From: Cadophora sp. MPI-SDFR-AT-0126
Taxonomy: Eukaryota > Ascomycota > Leotiomycetes > Helotiales > Ploettnerulaceae
Reading direction: 5' to 3'
DNA length: 64,000 nt
NCBI GenBank assembly: GCA_020747065.1
Contig: JAGMVK010000002.1
Location: 3,038,001 to 3,102,000 of the forward strand
A program made the translations under genes and the position numbers. The notes under the pieces were generated by a model. It was not told the origin of the DNA. It searched no databases and saw only the letters and a list, made by a program, of their open reading frames with translations. Below, one piece after another: positions 1 through 10,598 of the stretch (positions are counted from its first letter, which is position 1; each line of letters begins with the position of its first letter).

Positions 1-708
1 AGTTCAGGCTCAGCGTTCATGCTCTGTGCCTCCTTCAATTGGTTGACAGTGGTAAGGAAATCCGGAAGTGTTCCGGTATTAAAGAGTGCATCCACCCTAG
101 ATTTCGTTGAATCCTGGTTCTTGAAACACTCCAGCAGCCTCAGGGTCTTAGTCCGTTCCGACGGCTTATCCCCTGGCTCACAGTTGCCAATCTCAAGTTG
201 AATCCGACTGAGATTAGCAGCCACATCATCCACTGATTCCCCGTTGCTCTGATATCCGTGAAAGTTCCTGAGCAAGCTCAGCAAGTACGATTCTCCTCTC
301 CTCTTGTGAATCCGTTCTAAGGTCTTCTAGGCTGTGTAGGAGTAATCGCAGTCGAGAATGTAATCCAAATTAGCCTATTGAGCAATTTGTGCGTATCATT
401 GCCAAGGCGAAATCTTTCTTGATTGCGTAGTCTTTAATAAAATCAGCTGGAGAGCCTTTGACTTCTTTTGAACTGGATTGGGAGGATAACGCTGCCGGTT
501 GTGCAGTACCGTCGGAGCTGGATATAAGAGCAGCAATCGTGACGTGCTTGCTTATCACGGAATTTGGGTCGGCATTGACCACATCCCATAGGCTCTTCAA
601 TCGGAGGAAATCCCTTAGGATAATGCTCCATCTCCTATAGTTGTTGTTATCGAGCTTTTCTGTCTTGGGGACAGTACCGAGGTCCAATAGCTTCTCGTTG
701 TCAGCCAT
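1..708 (-). pseudogene. Copia Gag (UBN2-type) pseudogene
   Basis: The ATG at 708 opens a frame with the Copia Gag signature LDNNNYRRWSIILRDFL followed by LWDVV. This frame closes near 370. The neighbouring frame continues with recognisable Gag sequence (YLLSLLRNFHGYQSNGESVD, then a KDQ/LLECFKNQDSTKSR-like stretch) to the window edge, but contains two TAG codons where TGG or CAG would be expected. One frameshift plus two nonsense codons make this inactive. Gag would package element RNA in cytoplasmic particles. The family call rests on the conserved motif; pol is outside the window. Confidence 0.7.
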
Positions 709-840
709 AGTGTCTCAAGTGGTATGTGTAATGTGTTTCCACGGGAACTCTGCTATTCAGTACTTGACTGCACTGAAAACGCGTGGAACACTGATTAGTT
801 TAACGTGACTAGTGCAATGGCTCTCTCGGGGCTCATAACC

Positions 841-1088
841 TATTAGCAACTCAGGTTCTTATTAGGTAGATAAGCGGAATTTAGGCACATAGACACCAGT
901 TAATGAATTGATGCAGAGTTATCCCATTAAGACTACAACTAAATAGGTGTTTATATAAACCGTTAAAGGATAGGCAACAGTAGGCAACGGTAAGCAACAA
1001 TACCATACAATAGGTAGAAATGCACCATAATTGACTCAACAATCATGTGATGAACACATGACCATTAGTCATACGTCATATGCTAACA
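841..1088 (-). repeat. 5' LTR of the Copia-type element (248 bp)
   Basis: On the minus strand it begins TGTTAGCATATGACG and ends TAATA, probably a C-to-T changed form of the canonical TAACA. The bases next to it (828-840, minus strand GGTTATGAGCCC) look like a Copia primer-binding site. The second LTR is outside the window, so the ends come from the motifs and from the interrupted NLR frame. Confidence 0.65.
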
Positions 1089-2677
1089 ATAATCCGAGAA
1101 GCTCGTTGTCACGTGCTCGAGATATGCTCCTGCTGTGGATAGAGCAAGTAGTAGGCCGTCTAGTTCCTTGACGAGTGCTATAGCATCAGGATCTACCTTA
1201 TCAGTATTATCTTTACTCTTACTATGAAATCATACCGATATACCCTTTTCAATATCCCTACGTCCTGACATGTTAGACAATATCTCCAGACCTTCCTTAA
1301 CATCTGGCAATTTCTGAACATAGATTCGTGTACCTTGCCTGACTTATGACGACCGCGTCGTAATAATGATTAAGCCGTGATCAGACCGAGGGAGGAATTG
1401 ACGTATATCGACCGCCGAGTCATCGGAATTGCCAGGTGTCTGAGGATTATCGAAGTTATCGTAGATCATTAGCCACCTTGTGTTCCGCGCGAAGTCCAGC
1501 CAGCCCTTGACCACACTGACAACTTAGTCGAGGTCTTTATCATAGTCTACGCTTGATAGCATACTAGTTGAAGGGTGATACCTTAGCACCTGCTGAGTAA
1601 CGTCCCGAAAACTCAGCTTAAGAGAGTTCTCGTTATTCGCGTTCAACCAGAAGATCGCGGTATACTTCTCCTTGTGCCGTCTGGCATATGTGATTGCCAG
1701 CTGAGTCTTTCCCATACCCCTAAGACCATGTAAGACGACACAGGATCGACTACTGTGATCCTGAAGCAGATCGTGCATCTTCGATAGCTCCTGCTCTCTA
1801 GCAACAAACTGTGTAGCTCCAGGAAATGACGCGAGGTTGAGCCCGACGGCAAACTGTTCGAAATCGATCCCTGTGCTGGTCAGCGTCGTTGCTTCGGTAA
1901 ACAACACATCTATGTAAACAACTTACCCTTGTACAGCCTGTGAATCTCATCCTCTAACCGCCTGAATGCCTGGTCCCTTCTCTCACCGTAATTTGGCACC
2001 ATAGACACATCGAAGATCCCGATTAAGCAGTACGCTTCATCTTCTTCAATAGTAGTATTCCGGTGCTCTGCCCAGGATCTCCGCTCTTTGATAGTAAAAT
2101 TTGATAATATATCACCTCGGAGAGCTTTGTTTGCGATGCCGGTAATGTCGTATATCTGAGACTCAAGCGACAACTTATTCCCTAGTCGCCTACCCTCCGA
2201 GCTAAAGAAGTCAACTAGCCTTAGTGTAATAAGCTCCTGAAGCGTCCAACCTCGAGTGAACCAACGGCTATTCCTAAAGGCTTCCTCCCATGCCCTCTGG
2301 TTATCTACCCCGTTGTCAGGCTTGGAGATATCCGAAAGGTAGACGTAGCAGCGCGCAGCGTTCTGATACCACCGGAACATAGAGTTGATCGCCGCGCCAA
2401 GCTCGACCAAATTCTTTTTATCGATGCAGCAAGTGTTGACCCAGAAGTATTCCAGTCTATCGTCTGCAGCCTGATTTGCGCAAAACTGTATTTTCCTCTA
2501 CCTAGCTTTGTTCACAGTCTTGCTCTTGTCTTTGCCCTTCTTCAAGTCTTGATAGATGACCTCCTCTTTTCCCTAGGTATGAGAGAGTATTGCGTAGGCA
2601 GGGACTTCGCCGCTAGTAGGTTCACGAAAGGCGATCTCGCCGTTTGGTTTGTGTTGCAAGAGGCGTATAAAAGACAT
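1089..2677 (-). pseudogene. HET-NB-ARC NLR (heterokaryon-incompatibility type) pseudogene, 3' end lost to the Copia insertion
   Basis: The start codon is at 2677 (MSFIRLLQ, then YAILSH). The HET domain follows with ANQAADDRLEYFWVNTCC, AINSMFRWYQ and RWFTRGWTLQEL. A 56-bp intron (1871-1926, GTAAGT...CAG) leads into NB-ARC: P-loop GLRGMGKTQLA, Walker B-like WLMIYDNFDNP, then GLIIITTRS and KELDGLLLALSTAGAYLE. TAG codons at 2573-2575 and 2498-2500 and a TAA at 1524-1526 break the frame; the first falls where HET proteins have SHRW, so TGG to TAG. A further break lies near 1340. The frame ends at SFSDY against the LTR, so the C-terminal part is lost or lies beyond the element. HET-NLRs trigger cell death in non-self recognition. 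This copy is non-functional. Confidence 0.85.
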
Positions 2678-3533
2678 GCTGGAGGTTTGCGACCGATCTC
2701 GTAGCAGGCGCGACTCGTATTACTCGTTCGGCATATTGCGCAAGCATTGCGATTCAAGGTCGACAGGATGTGAAGCAGTCGTTGAAGGACTGATAGTGAG
2801 ACGGATGTGCAGTCGTTGTTGTCTGCGACCGCCACGAGGCTGTATCGTGGCGTAGCCTGCCTAGCCACTTGCATATCGAAAGCAGACAGAACGCGAAGGA
2901 CGCTTCATTGTATAGGAAAACTTACATGCTAACTTACAAACTGGATTCTAGGACAATTTTTTCACTGGTATTAGGGTTAGATACCGGCTTCTACAAAGTC
3001 GAAGAGGAGTAAGATACTGCAGGTAGAGATCAAGGGGGCGGGACGGTTTTAAAAGCATTCACGGTCGCTGAAAGAGGGACGGGACTGCTTTGCACGGCTA
3101 CTATTTTGCTCTGCTCGGAGGATATCGGGAAGCGGGATTTTCCGGCAGATCCACCACGCGCAGCCACAGATTTTATTATAATTTTACCGAAATTACTATA
3201 ACTACACCGCCGCTGACCACGATCCTGGATCGCTTGATTGGAGGAGGTATCGGCCCATGTGGCGACAGCGTATGACATAGCGTGCTCTGGCCGCCACAAC
3301 ACTGAGAATAACTTTTTAGCATCATGATAAAACTCGGAAATCCATATCTAATCGTTCTATGAGTTTAAAAAGCGAAAAGAGCTTGATGGTGGCGTCGCGG
3401 GTCGAGCGGTCCTATCACACGTTAATAACAGGCTCTCTATATTATTATTGGGCAGCGACGACGCGATTATAATATTCGGAATTAATAGGCTAGGAGTGTT
3501 CGGGAGAAGGGATGTAATACAACTGAAATAAAA
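2678..3533. other. Upstream flank of the dead NLR; no other gene seen
   Basis: Open frames here are short and overlap on both strands without a recognisable motif. The interval separates the NLR start codon from the TIR end at 3638 and probably holds the old promoter and leader. Confidence 0.4.
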
Positions 3534-3638
3534 ATAAATAGAAATTTTAATGCATTCACAAATTTTTAGGCGCTTGAACTCGAAGTACCTACGTTTTGTC
3601 TCGTTACAGGGTGCGTCTCGGCACGCAGGGATAGACGT
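3534..3638. repeat. Solitary TIR end, same family as the NLR-bearing element at 45411
   Basis: Read on the minus strand from 3638 it begins ACGTCTATCCCTGCGTGCCG and is followed by TA at 3639-3640. It aligns with the left TIR at 45411 (ACGTGCATCCCTGCGTGCCG), including an inner block GGTACTTCGA(C/G)TTCA(A/G)GC, with weaker similarity to about 105 bp. No partner end is visible in 1-3530, so the partner is either lost or lies before the window, beyond the Copia insertion. Confidence 0.65.
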
Positions 3639-3669
3639 TAATTCTTTCAATACGATCGGCCCCATTTTT

Positions 3670-4560
3670 CCTCACCCGCCAGCAGGGCAAGGTCATCAAT
3701 CGATCCTGGCCTAGCCCTGGCGATCCACGCTGCCTCGCTATCCTCGACATCACGACAAGGTTATCCTATCTGGACTAAAAATTTTGGCTCCTATTTTTTC
3801 TCATCCACTGCTGGGTAAGGTCATCAATCGACACTAATGCTGAACTCCATTTTTCTCATCCTCCAGCAGGGTAAAGTCATCAGATTGTACTAAATACTCT
3901 GAGTTGCATACTCATCCTCTAGCAGGGTAAGGTATTCAATCTGTACTTAACCCTTTAAGACCCATTTACTCATCCTCCAGCAGGGTAAGGTCATCAAATT
4001 GTACTAAATACTTTGAGTTGCATTTATTTATCTTCTAGCAGGAAAGGTCATCAGTCTGTACTAAACACTTTCGAGCGTACTCATAGCAGGGTAAGGTCAT
4101 CAGATTGCACTAAACACTTTCAAGCGTAGCAGGGTGAGTTCATCATCAATTGTGGCAATGTTTTCTCGTCATCTACTAGCAGGGTAAGGTCATCAGATTG
4201 TACTAAACACTTTCAAGCGGACTCATAGCAGGGTAAGTTCATCATCAACTGTGGCAATTTTAAGCCCCATTTTCCTCATCTTCTAGCAGGGTAAGGTCAT
4301 CAATCTGTACTAAACACTTTTGAGCGTACCCATTGCAAAGTGAGTTCATCAATCAAATATAGCAATATTGAGCCCCACTTTCCTCATCTTTTAGCAGGGC
4401 AAAGTCATCAGATTGACTTTCGAGAGTACCTCTAGTAAGATGAGTTCATTAATCAACTGTGGCACTGTTGAGCCCCATCTTCCTTATCCTCCAGCAGAGT
4501 AAGGTCATCGATCCGAACTAGACACTGTCAGTCTATTGCTGTGTAAGGATCAATGCTGCT
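3670..4560. repeat. Degenerate minisatellite with AGCAGGGTAAGGTCATCA core
   Basis: At least 14 copies of a core close to AGCAGGGTAAGGTCATCA recur every 40-60 bases (for example near 3683, 3811, 3864, 3922, 3980, 4086, 4180, 4286, 4394 and 4493). Between cores lie related spacers such as CTGTACTAAACACTTT and GAGCCCCATTTTCCTCATC. Copies are diverged and unequal. A shorter array of the same core is at 17375-17600. Confidence 0.85.
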
Positions 4561-4858
4561 CCGAACGTCATCAAGGCACCACCAGCTGAACCTCTTGAGG
4601 CGCCGAAAACTGTCATCTGGACCCGCAGCAAGTCATCACAGTAATGCAATCAATAGAATGCAAATTCTACCTAACGACATTGGGCAAACTTGACTCGTGG
4701 AGAACTGGAAAAAATGATGAGAACTTTACTTGAATAATGTGGCAGAGATGATTATAGGCCAGTGCGCGGGTGGTGTTCTCTAGTCGTAAGTTGTACGAGG
4801 TAGTTGCTTCAGAACACGGCACTTTGTGATTAGAGATAGTTGCATTTCCTCTGCAACC

Positions 4859-6014
4859 ATGACAGAGAACATCTGGAATATCATGGGCGATGAGGTTTCT
4901 CAAAAGTCCCCATATGACCATAATATTCCACAAAGCGAAAAGGGAAGGATACAAAATAGGCTCAACAAAAGGAGAAGTCGGAAGAGGCTGAAGCTGAAGC
5001 TCGCAGCAGCCGCATCATGTAAGATGGAAGCTCTCTTCACACTTTCTTTTGGATTTATGTTGACTTAATTTGACCAGTAGGCGAAGAACCTGAGCTGAAT
5101 AGTCACAAACACATCACTCTGGAACCTACAAATACATATCAACTACGAGGGAGAAATGTGGTTCCGAAATGTGGCCAGCCACCATTGAGTCAGAAAGGAG
5201 ATCGCGAATCTACAATAGTTACTTGTGGACGCTCGGTGGATAAAGCACGAATGGAGTCAACTTCAGAGGAAGGTATAACCATCATGTACCCCTCAGACGC
5301 CGTTCGGGGCTCAAGGAGACCGGATTATCCATCTCAAGTGCAAACTGAAAGACAAAACGACTGCTTGGGGGCTCAGTCACTTCACACGACGAGTGATACC
5401 CAAAAATCAGATATTAACATTGTTCGGCCGGTTTTGAAAGCTCCTCAACAGTGTCGAACACCCAGCGACAAACAAGAGTCCGGTCAACCGATGTTAACGC
5501 CGACAGCAAGCGACAGGACTGTTGACGTTGCCCGTGGAGCCCTGGATCACCTCTTGTCTATCTCACCAGAAGTTCAAAGCGAAGGCGACTCTCAGAGCCT
5601 CTGTTGTATTCCGGCCAGACCTCAATTGCATACTCACGTTCCAGGCTCAACCCAAGATTTAAACGCCACTCTTGCTCAATTCCGTACCCACTTCCAACAA
5701 GTTTTGAATTCGTTCAAGCTCCTCTGAATAAACTTCAGGATCGTACGACAGATTTAGAGCAAGAACTTCACAGAAGGCGAAGTGAAGTTATGAGACTAGG
5801 AAGATATGCAGCGTGGATGATGATCGACATCGAAAAAATATTAGAAGCAATTGAGGGGATAGAAGTGGATACTACGGGAATAGAAACATTGCTGGTCGAA
5901 ATTTCAAAGGCGACTCAAAGGCGTGCTGAGGAGAAGATGCGACTTCTTACTAGGGTTAAGGGTCTTGAGAAGAATCTCAAGGCACTACAAAATATTGTAA
6001 TGAGCATAAGTTAG
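4859..6014 (+). CDS. bZIP-like basic-region protein with C-terminal coiled coil
   Basis: Exon 1 (4859-5018) ends in a basic stretch, GRIQNRLNKRRSRKRLKLKL, whose N-x7-R spacing matches the DNA-contacting half of a bZIP. A GTAAGA donor at 5019 and an AG at 5080 define an intron of about 62 bp. Exon 2 is in phase and encodes a polar, Ser/Pro/Gln-rich stretch. The tail from about 5739 (KLQDRTTDLEQELHRRRSEV onward) is a charged coiled coil in another frame. A 38-bp GT...CAG segment (5701-5738) would join the frames at phase 0 if spliced; otherwise there is a frameshift. Total about 350 residues. The basic region and coiled coil are far apart, unlike a canonical bZIP, so DNA binding is inferred only. 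Confidence 0.5.
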
Positions 6015-7788
6015 TTATCAACGCAAATTGTCTGTTGACTAGAAGAACAAGACTTCTATAAAGTCTTCACAATGCTACACATATCGACTCACTTTATCGC
6101 CGCCAACTTGCCCAGGCGCCTCTAATTGATCGACCAGATTCTCCAGCTCCCCTGACCTCATTAACACCGCCACCAACATTCCCATTGTTTTTCCCAGCTC
6201 TCCCCAACCTTATCTACCTCCTTCCCAAACTTATTCCACCACTGCCACTGGTTTCCCCATCACTTCCATCACCTCCATCGACCCCCCCCCCCCCACAAAT
6301 ACTCCTTAATATGATTCTCTTAAGAACAACATATATTGGGCTCCCTCCCACACAGACCTTCGTATCAAACGTCGTCTCCAACTCCCCTTCCACCACTTTC
6401 TCTCCGTAGGGGTAATCGTAAAGGCTGTTCGGGGTTCTGTAGGAGAAACGAAGCCTCGTGTGATTCGCAGCAAGGGGCCGGAGAATTGCACTATTAAGAG
6501 TTTCTCGGCTTGTTTTTGGAGGTAGTCGATTCTCTTCTTTTTATTCCGATGCCGGGAGCGACGGTGGTCGACGACGAGACAACATATCGGCCTAGTTTGA
6601 GGTCGAGGAGGGAGGCGCTTACGCAGATGTAGCGGAGAGTGAGCGCTTGGTTGTCGGCAAAAGCGAGGCCTGTGGGAAGAGTCGGGGAGAATTGGGATCT
6701 GTGGTGTGGTGTTCGACCAAGCTCGGTGGGAGGCGTTGGAATAATGGCTGTATCGAATCAAAGCGCGCACGGAGGATGATCTCGGTCTGAATCGAAAATC
6801 ATTTTGGTGAAGGCTAGCATACTGTACTGATTCGTAATTTGTAGTCTGAGAAGACTCGAGTCAGCCTCACAACAGGGGAGAATCTTGACCAGAGTGTGGT
6901 GGCGTTGACGGGCGTGTCTTCTCCAGCATCTAGCCAATGAAAGCTCGGGACATCTCATCAAAGGCTGAATTATACCCGAAACTAGGAAGGATCATGTTGA
7001 AATCAGTAACAGAAACGATAGAGGAAGATCGTCAATGCGAAGGTGATGGGATGGGTCGCCACAGCCGCGAATTTCGCGAATTTCGCGTGTTTAGCGCGGC
7101 GCAACGCGCAATTATGAAAAGTGCGACGCTCAGCATGCCGAGAATTCCAATGGCTACAATTCGAGGGGCTCCTATAAAGGATATCTGAAATATTATTACG
7201 GACGAGAATAGCAAGGACGAGGCGTTCCAAATCATTCTGGTATTTCATTATCAAATTTATGCAGCAACACGACGAAGCTTTCATTAGGCTTATCTGATTA
7301 GATATAGAGGGTACGTCATATGGTACACAGCTGACATTTATATATGTGATAGCAGCAGAGGAGACGTGCAGATTTCGCTGTCCATCATCTCGAACTGGGG
7401 GGAGATTTGGAGGGGACACAAAAGGGTGCTTACTTGAGATGCGGAAATAAATGAGCTTTTCCTAGTCATGATAGATTGGTCGCAAGGCTGTCCACAAGGA
7501 TCTTTTGTGAAGGCAATCTATGCTAGAAATGCACACGACGAGTATTTTACAAGTTGCAAAGTTTCAGGAAATGAAATCGATGTAGTTAACATAGCTGTTT
7601 TTGACCCACTTCTAAATTGACCCAAATTGTCGCGGCATGGGAAAAGGAATATTGTATGGATCGAGGATCTCTTTTGTTGCACGTCGCAAAATTAAACACA
7701 GCCTCTTGTCGTACAAGGGCTGATGCGGGGTTGACTTAACCCCACATCTTTATTGGTTAGCGTAAGTAAAAGGGGATCAAAACAAATA
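6015..7788. other. Intergenic stretch with no supportable gene
   Basis: Open frames overlap on both strands and none carries a family motif. There is a poly-C run near 6282-6295 and a small palindromic CGCGAATTTCGCGAATTTCGCG-like patch near 7066-7086. One minus-strand stretch around 6560-6700 reads like coding sequence (LTLRYICVSASLLDLKLGRY) but has no clear start or end, so it may be a relic. Confidence 0.4.
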
Positions 7789-8219
7789 ACGTGGTTTATC
7801 AGCGAGCGGCGCATATCAGCGAGCGACGCACTCTAAACCCATACAAAATACGTTTGTGCCACCCTAGTAAAGTCCTTTAATACTTAATAGAATTTTATAA
7901 GATTTTAAAGTTAGTCTATTTAGCCTATAAAGAAACTATATTGAAATTTCTAGAGACTTCTTATATACAGTTATTAAGTTATTAAAGAAATAGATAAAAA
8001 ATTCTGAATACAGGGGTAATTTTAAGCGAATCCCTTACTATAAGCTTAGGGTATCTAAGATTTAGACCTAGGTAAACTTATAGTCTAAGTAAGCTAGATT
8101 TAAAATTTTATAAAATTCTATTAAGAATTAAAGGGCTTTACTAGGGTGGCACAGACGTATTTTGTATGGGTTTAGACTGCGCCGGTCGCTGATATGCGCC
8201 GCTCGCTGATAAACCACGT
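7789..8219. mobile_element. TA-flanked MITE, 431 bp, with ~120-bp TIRs
   Basis: The left end ACGTGGTTTATCAGCGAGCG is repeated inverted at the right end, and inverted identity is high for about 120 bases on each side (through CTAAACCCATACAAAATACG and CCACCCTAGTAAAG). TA dinucleotides flank both ends (7787-7788 and 8220-8221). Just inside each end are two tandem 17-bp repeats of the type TATCAGCGAGCGGCGCA. There is no coding sequence. The structure suits a non-autonomous derivative of a TA-targeting (Tc1/mariner or pogo) transposon. Confidence 0.85.
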
Positions 8220-8543
8220 TACTTATAATGTTGATAGTTAAGAGGAGAACAATGTACGACCGCTCACAAGTGCATCTGAAGTAAGTTTTCAGTTACGCTG
8301 TCATGGTGAAACTAAAGATGTTGATTAAATGGCTTTCGTTGTACGTCTAATGACACCAAGATATTGTTTCAGGATTTGAAAGCCGCCGCCAATCGCTTAT
8401 TCCTTCTTATCGTTAGATGGCTCACTTGCATAGCAGTAGCATCAGAAGACGTCTTCGTACTGTATTGGTTCCAACGGATCTTTCTCTGGCGTCAGATCTT
8501 ATTTGAAACCCCTGAATTGACAACAAAGTGTGATGTGGAGTTG

Positions 8544-9190
8544 TCACAGTGGTTCAAAAGATCCCGCCATATCCCTTCGGCAAAAAGTAGAATCTACCGG
8601 GTTCTGATATATTGTGTTAATATCATTTCCAGATTTGACTGGGCTCGATTGGCATTCCAGATATCGCCGAAACATGTACTGATCGGGGGGACTGAACGGT
8701 GACCAAAGATTTGTTGGTTGCTCTTTCTCATAGAAGCCATCGGGAGAAGATGAACAGTCGTCATCACTCAGCATCGGCGAGGTAAACTGCTTGGGAATGT
8801 CCGCCTGCAAAGAGAAAAGTTGGTGAGACCACGAGCCACTTTTATTTGTGAATGGAGCATCTGTATGTTGGTTCGCTTTTGTCCTGCAGTCGGTCTGCTT
8901 AACCTGAGCGTGTAGTTGCGTTACATCATTTGACAAGGTACTTGCTTGCCGGTCCAATTCTGCGAGTCGCCTCTTAATATTCTGCCCTAGTAATCATTTA
9001 GCATGTAATTCAATAAAAGGTAAGATATGTACTTACGATATTTGCGTTGAGCGATACGATTTTGCTTACGTCTCCGTTCGACATTGTCGGAAATCTTCGT
9101 CCGGTCTTCATTTGGGAATGTAAAGCAGGACTTAGAACTTGCCCTAGTGAGCGTCCCTGACTGGCTTGAAATTGTTTTCATTTCCATCAA
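8544..9190 (-). CDS. AP-1-like bZIP transcription factor (198 aa, one intron)
   Basis: Exon 1 (9190-9037) and exon 2 (8986-8544) are joined across a 50-bp intron (GTAAGT donor, TGCTAAAT branch site, TAG acceptor). The junction falls inside the basic region and restores RRRKQNRIAQRKYRQNIKRR, a canonical fungal bZIP basic region (N-x7-R). A short leucine-zipper-like segment follows: LAELDRQASTLSNDVTQLHA. The C-terminal ~120 residues are Ser/Pro-rich, as in an activation region. The protein should bind DNA as a dimer in the nucleus; targets are unknown. It starts at MMEMKTISSQ, and either of the first two Met codons could be used. Confidence 0.8.
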
Positions 9191-9811
9191 GCTCCTCTGT
9201 AGATCTGTAAATTGCAGGATGTGATCGAATCTAAACCTCTATCTCTCACCACTTGTCTTTAACCTCATAATGTAAGACTTGAAGAGAAGCCCCGATGCAG
9301 CCCAAGTCCATTGCGGACTCTCTGAGAAGGTCCTGCACAGTCATCAAGACTAGTAATTCCAATTTTCTTTGGCGCGATATTCAACGCTCCACCGGATGAC
9401 GAATCTTCCCGCTCACGAAAACTTTTGGCCAAATATCGTCAGCTTTTCAAGATGCCTTAATCGAGATCAACATCGTTACCAAAACAACGCACAGGTCCTA
9501 GACATCACTCAATATAACGGATACTATATGAACAGAAATATAGCATATTTACAAAGTGTTCTTTTCGATAATTCTCTTATGGAATTAACTATCACGGTTT
9601 TCTCTTTTCAACCAACAACAGACTCCTATATAGCCTTCCAAGTGTTCTAAAAATTGATCGGTGGTGTGCAATGATGACTAGTGTTTACATCGTGAACCGC
9701 ATTATTTAAGTCATCATGGCTTAAGGGGCCGAAAATCCTATTCATACAGTGCTTGGAGTACACATTCAAATGAACGGAACCTGAGTGACCACTTTTATAT
9801 TACAGCTTAAC
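9191..9811. other. Intergenic; upstream regions of the bZIP and orphan genes
   Basis: A plus-strand open frame at 9369-9650 has no motif and is probably chance. The stretch lies between two outward-reading genes (bZIP minus, orphan plus), so it probably holds both promoters. Confidence 0.35.
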
Positions 9812-10432
9812 ATGAGCATTCTTCTGCACACTTTAAATGAGAACTCTGTTAAAGTCGGCCGATTTATCACCAGCGTTGACCAAGTATCTCAAAATTACCA
9901 TGATCCTCTCTCAATAAGGAACCACAGCGTCCTCGGTCACCATGACGACTATCGTACCGTTAGCAACCCTAGCTTTGTTTCACCTCAGAAGTCTCTCCTG
10001 TCTATCTTATTCAGACGTACTGCGTTGAAAATTTGCATGACTCCAGAGCATATCGATACGAGCACTCTCAAAGATCCTAATATGTGGCTTAAGAAAGCAA
10101 TACACTTGCCAGCTACACAAGCCTGGCTCGAGAAGGCCTTCGAGCGATACAACCATATATACATGATTGTTAGCGTGCATACAGCGACAAATGCCAGAAT
10201 TCAAGCAGATTTACGTCATAAGAAAACGGGCAGGCTGATGGGACGATCGGAATACGTGGCTTCGGGAGAACAGATTTACGCCTTTGAATACTACAAAATC
10301 TATCGTGGGGGGTTTTCAAACCTGGACTTTAACAAATATAAGTTAGCAGGCGGCTGTTGTTCGTGGCCTTTGATGGAGAGGCATGTTGTAAAGATGGCAG
10401 ATGGTTTATGTCAAATTCTTCTGGCAGACTAA
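9812..10432 (+). CDS. Orphan fungal protein, 206 aa, possible extra 3' exon
   Basis: The ATG at 9812 (MSILLHTLNENSVKVGRFI) is chosen because the strongest protein-like sequence begins there. Recognisable features are an N-terminal VGRFITSVDQVSQNYHDP block, a central PATQAWLEKAFERYNHIYMI segment followed by VSVHTATNARI, and a GEQIYAFEYYKIY block near residue 160. I recall similar block order in uncharacterised fungal proteins but cannot name a family. The C-terminus after about residue 185 is unlike the rest, and a frame at 10357-10596 overlaps it, so a frameshift or an unseen intron may have replaced the true end. An AT-rich TIR element begins 167 bases downstream. Confidence 0.55.
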   Translation: MSILLHTLNENSVKVGRFITSVDQVSQNYHDPLSIRNHSVLGHHDDYRTVSNPSFVSPQKSLLSILFRRTALKICMTPEHIDTSTLKDPNMWLKKAIHLPATQAWLEKAFERYNHIYMIVSVHTATNARIQADLRHKKTGRLMGRSEYVASGEQIYAFEYYKIYRGGFSNLDFNKYKLAGGCCSWPLMERHVVKMADGLCQILLAD

Positions 10433-10598
10433 CGGTCTCACTCGGCTGGGGGGTATCTAGAAACAAGCATAGCTGTAAGAAAACTTACAACCACCGACTG
10501 CTCAATCATATAATCAGTATAAGCATGTGTAAGCTATCTAGGTTACTTGCCGCCAGCCCCAATGCACCACCTCGGATTTTCTTGTCACTAATGTAGTA

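Larger units (their letters stand above)
1..1088 (-). mobile_element. Copia-type LTR retrotransposon, 5' part (runs off window start)
   Basis: Read on the minus strand, the segment starts with an LTR (TGTTA...TAATA), then a candidate primer-binding site and a Gag reading frame, which is the order of a Ty1/Copia element. Only the 5' LTR and gag are in the window; the rest lies before base 1. The upper boundary at 1088 is sharp because the NLR reading frame at 1089-2677 stops exactly where TGTTA begins. Gag carries a frameshift and in-frame stops, so the copy is dead. Confidence 0.75.

Noticed and set aside
2955..2975. TTAGGG-like word suggesting a telomere
   Set aside because: A single TTAGGGTTAG occurrence without an array; chance is sufficient.
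6306..6770. 154-codon minus-strand frame in the 6-kb intergenic stretch
   Set aside because: Arg/Pro/His-rich, no motif, and conflicts with other frames; low-complexity GC sequence explains its openness.
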